From Salvelinus alpinus (lineage: Eukaryota > Chordata > Actinopteri > Salmoniformes > Salmonidae): DNA of 64,000 nt. Where the stretch lies: NCBI RefSeq assembly GCF_045679555.1, contig NC_092120.1, forward strand, positions 11,027,305-11,091,304, written 5' to 3'. The translations under genes were made by a program, and so were the position numbers. The notes beneath the pieces are model-generated. The model was not told where the DNA came from. It did not search any database and worked only from the letters and a program-made list of their open reading frames with translations. Of this stretch, positions 59,907 to 64,000 are shown in pieces (the first letter of the stretch is position 1; every line of letters starts with the position of its first letter).

Positions 59907-60594
59907 GTAATAAGACTTTTAGCTTCACATATTGAGCTATCTGCTAGTCTCAACACAGTCAAAACAGCATACTGTAGTCTAAAAATGCATAGCGTTGTTT
60001 GTCTCAATAAGTATTTTTTCCCCTCCATCTGTACCAGCACCAGATGAAAAAGAGCACTGAAGTGTGCCACGAGTCACGTTTCTCCTGCACCTGACATTGA
60101 CCGCATGAAAAATAGGAAGATTCTGCCAGGCCATGCGTGCCTTGTTTAACTTTAAAAAAATCACCGATCCAGCCTGTAGGTCTACTGAGAACCACTCAGG
60201 CTCAGTGGACACCGACAAAGCCCTAGCGCTCACTGATCACCCATAGACCGCTAAACAGTACCGTTCTAAAATCACAAGCGTATTTTTTATTTTGTTTACA
60301 ATGGCACCACCTGCAGGACAATTAGAGAACCTCTCTCAAGTGTCGTTCATTTGAACCAATCCTATAAATTATTTTATTTAGAGATTACCAACATTGCCTA
60401 TAGAAATGTAGCAGTCACAAATGAGTTGAGAAACAAATTTCTCTTGCAAAATGCTTTAACACAATCAAAACTTAAAATAGCCTACCTGTCACAAAATGTA
60501 ATAACTCCAAAACAGTATAATTTGTCATCTTAATGAGAATATTTATTTCTCAAAATCAACTATCACCCTCAGAATTTAGAATACATGTTACAAG

Positions 60595-60700
60595 CAAAGC
60601 CACGGGAAGTAGGGGTGCTGCTGCAACCCCTGAAAAAGCAGAATTGAATAATAATTACTTTTATTCACAAAAGTAGTGCACTGGGACTTTACTAGTCCTG
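60595..60700. repeat. Dispersed repeat fragment
   Basis: AGCCACGGGAAGTAGGGGTG at the left matches, in reverse, the block near 418-465. A salmonid repeat end is likely. The remainder of 59907-61390 shows no gene. Confidence 0.4.
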
Positions 60701-61420
60701 TATTAGCAGATCGATATAGCCATCTGTAGTGTGGGCAAAAAAAAATTCCAGCACATTATCTCTGAACTGATCAATTAGCTCAGTTGGCCAGGTGTGGTGC
60801 CTAGTTGGAACAAAATCCTGCAGTATTCCAGGAACATGGTTGCCTACCCGTGTCATAGGTTAAGGTGGCTAGAGGTTTCTTTAGTTTCCAGAGACCCAGG
60901 CGGTGGTCTCAAAAAGGCCTCAATCGTTTAGGGATTCTAGATTGAAGTTACCACCATCATGCCATAGGTTCTCACTTTCCTCCTGCTGCTGCTCCTCTAC
61001 TTTAACATCCTTGTGCCCATTGGGTATGAAGTTTACTTCTAGGTAATACTGCACTGTTGGAGCAAGAAACACAAGCATTTCTGTGCACCTGCGATAACAT
61101 CTGAAATTCTGTGTACGCGACCAATACACTTAGATTGATTTTGATTTCAGTAAAGTCATCAAGCAGCCATCTTGGAGAATGAAGTAGAATTCCTGAGTTA
61201 CCTAAGCTGTTTCACGCAGAGAATACTCATTATAGGATATCTATGGTTACAGGGCTTTGACTGGATGATTAAATTCCACTATGTCAACTGCACCAGATGA
61301 AAAAGAGCACTAACTTCCACTTAGTGACTCCCAAATACAGTAGGTCAAATAGAGATCTCACTTGTCCTTCAAATTGAACCAATCATAGAAGACAATTCAC
61401 ACACATGAAACCACAAGGCT

Positions 61421-61426
61421 TTTATT
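61421..61426 (-). terminator. Polyadenylation signal AATAAA for HERPUD2
   Basis: AATAAA on the minus strand about 465 bp beyond the HERPUD2 stop codon. Confidence 0.6.
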
Positions 61427-61890
61427 CAAAAATGCATTTTGTCAGGAACTAAGATGTAGATACTCATATGTAAATAGATAATTCTCATATATAGAGAGAA
61501 ACATATGTGCTAGAGTCATTGAAATATTCATACACATTTAGGTGTGTATGTCCTTTCATCTATTCTCAAAAAACAAAACAATAAATGCAACGGCTGTATC
61601 ACTGCTTAAAATGGACGACCCTTCGAGGCCTTTCAATGACACCAAAATCTGAATGAGCAGACATGATCAAAGAAAAAAAAGTGTGTGTGTACCAATTTGT
61701 ATGATGAAATCAGAAAAACCTCTGGAATATAAAGCATTGTTAGCTTGTTTAACATGGCATAACATGTTAGTTTGTTCGATGTTCATTGATTTATTCAAGA
61801 CTTCTCCCACACTGCAGCTCTATTTACAGTCTGGTAGTTGGCAGCATGGGAGGTTGTAGCTGGGGAGGAGGGAGGGTCTCCCTCCCTGGT

Positions 61891-63447
61891 TTAGTTGGCA
61901 GGGTGGGGGGGTCCCTCTGGGATGAGGGAGGTGAAGAAGGTGCTGATGAAGGACCAGGTGGAGGCCAGGAAGCCGTGGTGGCGGGGAGCAGCGGGAGCTG
62001 CCGGGTCCTCTGGGCCTTCCTCTCCACTGTCGCCCTCCTCATCCTCCAGCCCTTCATCCATCATCCGCTCCTGAGATGAAGAGAAACAGAACAAGAGAAA
62101 GAGAGAATAAGAGAAGGACCATCGGTTTGAAAAGCAGAGATGGAGAGAGAGAATGTGGCAGAGAGAAAGGAGCAGCTTGGACACAGAGACAGATCAGACA
62201 GAAAAGCATAACCACACAGACAGAGATGGAATCCATCTTAGACAAGGAGCACCCACCATCTCCTGGATGTCCTGGTGTCTCTCTGCCTCGTCCTGATGAG
62301 CCAATCCCGCTCCTCCTCCTCCGGGGTTCTGCAGCTCTGGCCTAAAAGGAAACCAACCAGCCCTGTGCCTAGTTAAAACACAATCACAAAATGAGTATCT
62401 CACACACAGATACAAAGTAAACAGGGTCCTTCAAAAGTATCCATTCTAATGTCAAACGGATAGTGTACAGATGAGAACTCACAAAAAGACGAGCAGCATG
62501 GCACCTATCACCATGACGAAGCGGCCAAAGGAGGAGTAGAAATACACGATGCTGAGCAAGATGGCGGCGCGGGAGACCGTGTACATCCAGTCCAGCCAAT
62601 CACGGTTCAATTCGTCCTCATTTAGCACGGCCCCGCCCTGGGCATTCATCTGGATATTGGGATTGGCCGGCCTGTCCTCTTGGATAGGGTTAGGGGCGGG
62701 GTTAGGCCCCAGGGGAGGCGGAGCTTCATTTGGCTGTGCGGGTTGGGGGGAGTGGGTGGGACTGGGGGAGTAGGGAGGGGTGGAGGGGGGCTGTGAGGCC
62801 GCAACTGCTGCTTGACTGGAAGAGGGAGAGATTGGGGAAGAGAAAGAAAGACATAAATATGTATTAGCGGATAGAAGCTAGTGAATTTAACTCATTCCAA
62901 CGTAGAGAAGTCTGTGGTCCTTATGGGTTGTTAAGATTGGGCCCTAAGTGCAGACGACCCTGACTTACTATTGCATGTAGTAGTGGCGTGCATACATCTG
63001 CTGCCACCAGAGGACCTGCATGGGCATGTACATGGGGTGGGGGGGCACACCTGCAGCCATACCCCCCTGTACCGGGACCTGCGTCCCATCTGGCCTGTGG
63101 AGGAAAAACAGTCACATGTGCATTCAAAAACTATGCGCACACAATATTTTCTGCATTTCCCCCACCATTTTTGAAAGTTTTAAATGTAATTTTACTTCAT
63201 TTCCTGACTAGGTGGAAACTGAAAATTAGATTAGAAAATTGATCCCAATTAGAAAATTGATCCCAATACACAAGAACAGTGCTTACCATTGCATTATACC
63301 AGTAGAGGAAGGGTTTTGAGGGTTAAATTGGGGGAAGCCTCCACGATGCCTTAGCCCATCATAACTTCCTGTTACTGAGGATGCGGCGGACTGACTGTCC
63401 TGATTTGGTGCTGTGGCTTGGGAGGTGGAGCCAGCACTGTCTGAACT
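61891..63447 (-). CDS. herpud2: HERPUD2, homocysteine-responsive ER-resident ubiquitin-like domain member 2 (3' part)
   Basis: Five 3' exons join in frame: 63447-63287, 63094-62969, 62815-62483, 62368-62257 and 62070-61891, 303 residues in the window. They read SYDGLRHRGGFPQFNPQNP; MPMQVLWWQQMYARHYYMQY; a proline-rich linker; NIQMNAQGGAVLNEDELNRD; then two membrane segments around SRAAILLSIVYFYSSFGRFV and VIGAMLLVFL, followed by AGWFPFRPEL. The end ...SLIPEGPPHPAN matches the family's terminus. HERPUD proteins sit in the ER membrane with both ends in the cytosol and act in ER-associated degradation (known). DWLDWMYTVSRAAILLSIVY fits HERPUD2 better than HERPUD1. The N-terminal ubiquitin-like domain lies to the right of the window. 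Confidence 0.92.
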
Positions 63448-63867
63448 CTGAGTGACAAGACATACACCAATCATAAACCAGCAGAGGAAAGAGGAGGAAT
63501 AAAAGCGTTAATATATTGGTAAAAAACAATGCCACTTTGGGAATAAGGACAGCTGCAAAGTAGGGCTGGGCGGTATAGTGTATTTTACTCTATACCGGTA
63601 TTGATGCACAGACAAGTTTGGGTTTTTACTTTACCTTGTATAACGGTATTTCAATGTTTGGTTTGTTAAATGTGTTATGCCACTCCACCGTGTGTAATGG
63701 CAGTTGGTTCCTACCCTGTCACAATAACCTCTCCCTCACTTTTTCAGTGTGTCAGACAGTGTGTGTGTGCCCACTATACTCCAACTTTTGGTTGAAATTT
63801 GTCCAAAGCCCTATTTGTCCAAAATTTGTCCAAAGCCCTATTAAAAACACTTAGAATGTATGTGTTG

Positions 63868-64000
63868 CCACTAGAGGTCGACCGATTATGATTTTTCAAC
63901 GCCGATACCAATTATTGGAGGACCAAAAAAAGCCGATACCGATTAATCGGACAATTTTTTTTTACATGTATTTATGTATTTGTAATAATGACAATTACAA
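63868..64000. repeat. Dispersed salmonid repeat, cut by the window edge
   Basis: 'ctagaggtcgaccgattatg' and 'gccgataccgattaatcgg' are hallmark motifs of a common salmonid repeat. A second repeat motif (GGGCTGGGCGGTATAG) lies at about 63563. Confidence 0.6.

Noticed and set aside
61824-62245. Several long overlapping open frames on both strands around 61.8-62.3 kb
   Set aside because: GC-rich shadows of the HERPUD2 exons; only the frame ending SLIPEGPPHPAN matches a known protein.

Overview
The window is vertebrate genomic DNA, almost certainly from a salmonid fish. Genes are split into short exons with GT-AG introns. The intergenic and intronic DNA is packed with repeats typical of salmonids: several Tc1-like transposons with TA target duplications, hAT elements with 8-bp duplications, foldback MITEs, tRNA-related SINEs, LINE 3' ends and solo LTRs. 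The genes read as orthologues of fish and mammalian genes.

Layout. 1.6 kb: last exon of a plus-strand receptor with a tyrosine-motif tail (SRCR/CD6-like suspected). 2.9-6.1 kb: CFAP418 (minus), whose first exon lies inside a tandem array of tRNA-Ser(AGA) genes (5.6-7.2 kb); tRNA-Glu(CTC) follows at 8.1 kb. 8.2-11.6 kb: a DNA element with long inverted ends carrying Ulp1-like protease and PHD-finger exons. 11.8-13.8 kb: a Tc1 element and a solo LTR. 14.2-16.0 kb: a decayed tandem copy of CD83 (minus). 19.4-22.0 kb: a segment paralogous to 34.8-36.6 kb that carries a fragment of the last exon of the collagen gene. 22.2-23.95 kb: intact CD83 (minus). 24.24-34.10 kb: a divergent six-exon plus-strand gene for a small cysteine-rich protein with a hydrophobic C-terminus, unrecognised. 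36.5-47.2 kb: a 25-exon FACIT-type collagen (minus, 642 aa). 48.1-49.4 kb: solo LTR with a hAT element inside. 52.7-55.7 kb: SNRNP48 (minus). 56.8-58.2 kb: unrecognised minus-strand exons. 59.1-59.9 kb: N-terminal exons of a sorcin-like gene (plus). 61.9 kb to the right edge: 3' part of HERPUD2 (minus).

The most interesting part is the CD83 neighbourhood. CD83 and the unrecognised gene share a 287-bp head-to-head interval containing an ISRE-like and a kappa-B-like motif, which suggests joint induction in immune cells. The block [CD83 - intergenic segment - tail of the collagen gene] occurs twice: one copy is intact (22.0-36.6 kb) and one is decayed (14.0-22.0 kb), and later LTR insertions date the events relative to each other.

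The other genes are housekeeping or structural: minor-spliceosome U11/U12 snRNP (SNRNP48), ER-associated degradation (HERPUD2), photoreceptor/ciliary function (CFAP418) and extracellular matrix (collagen). There is no sign that they act together in one pathway. Exon boundaries were read by eye from splice consensus and frame continuity. The CD83, SNRNP48, collagen, HERPUD2 and small-gene models join in one continuous reading frame, which strongly supports them.
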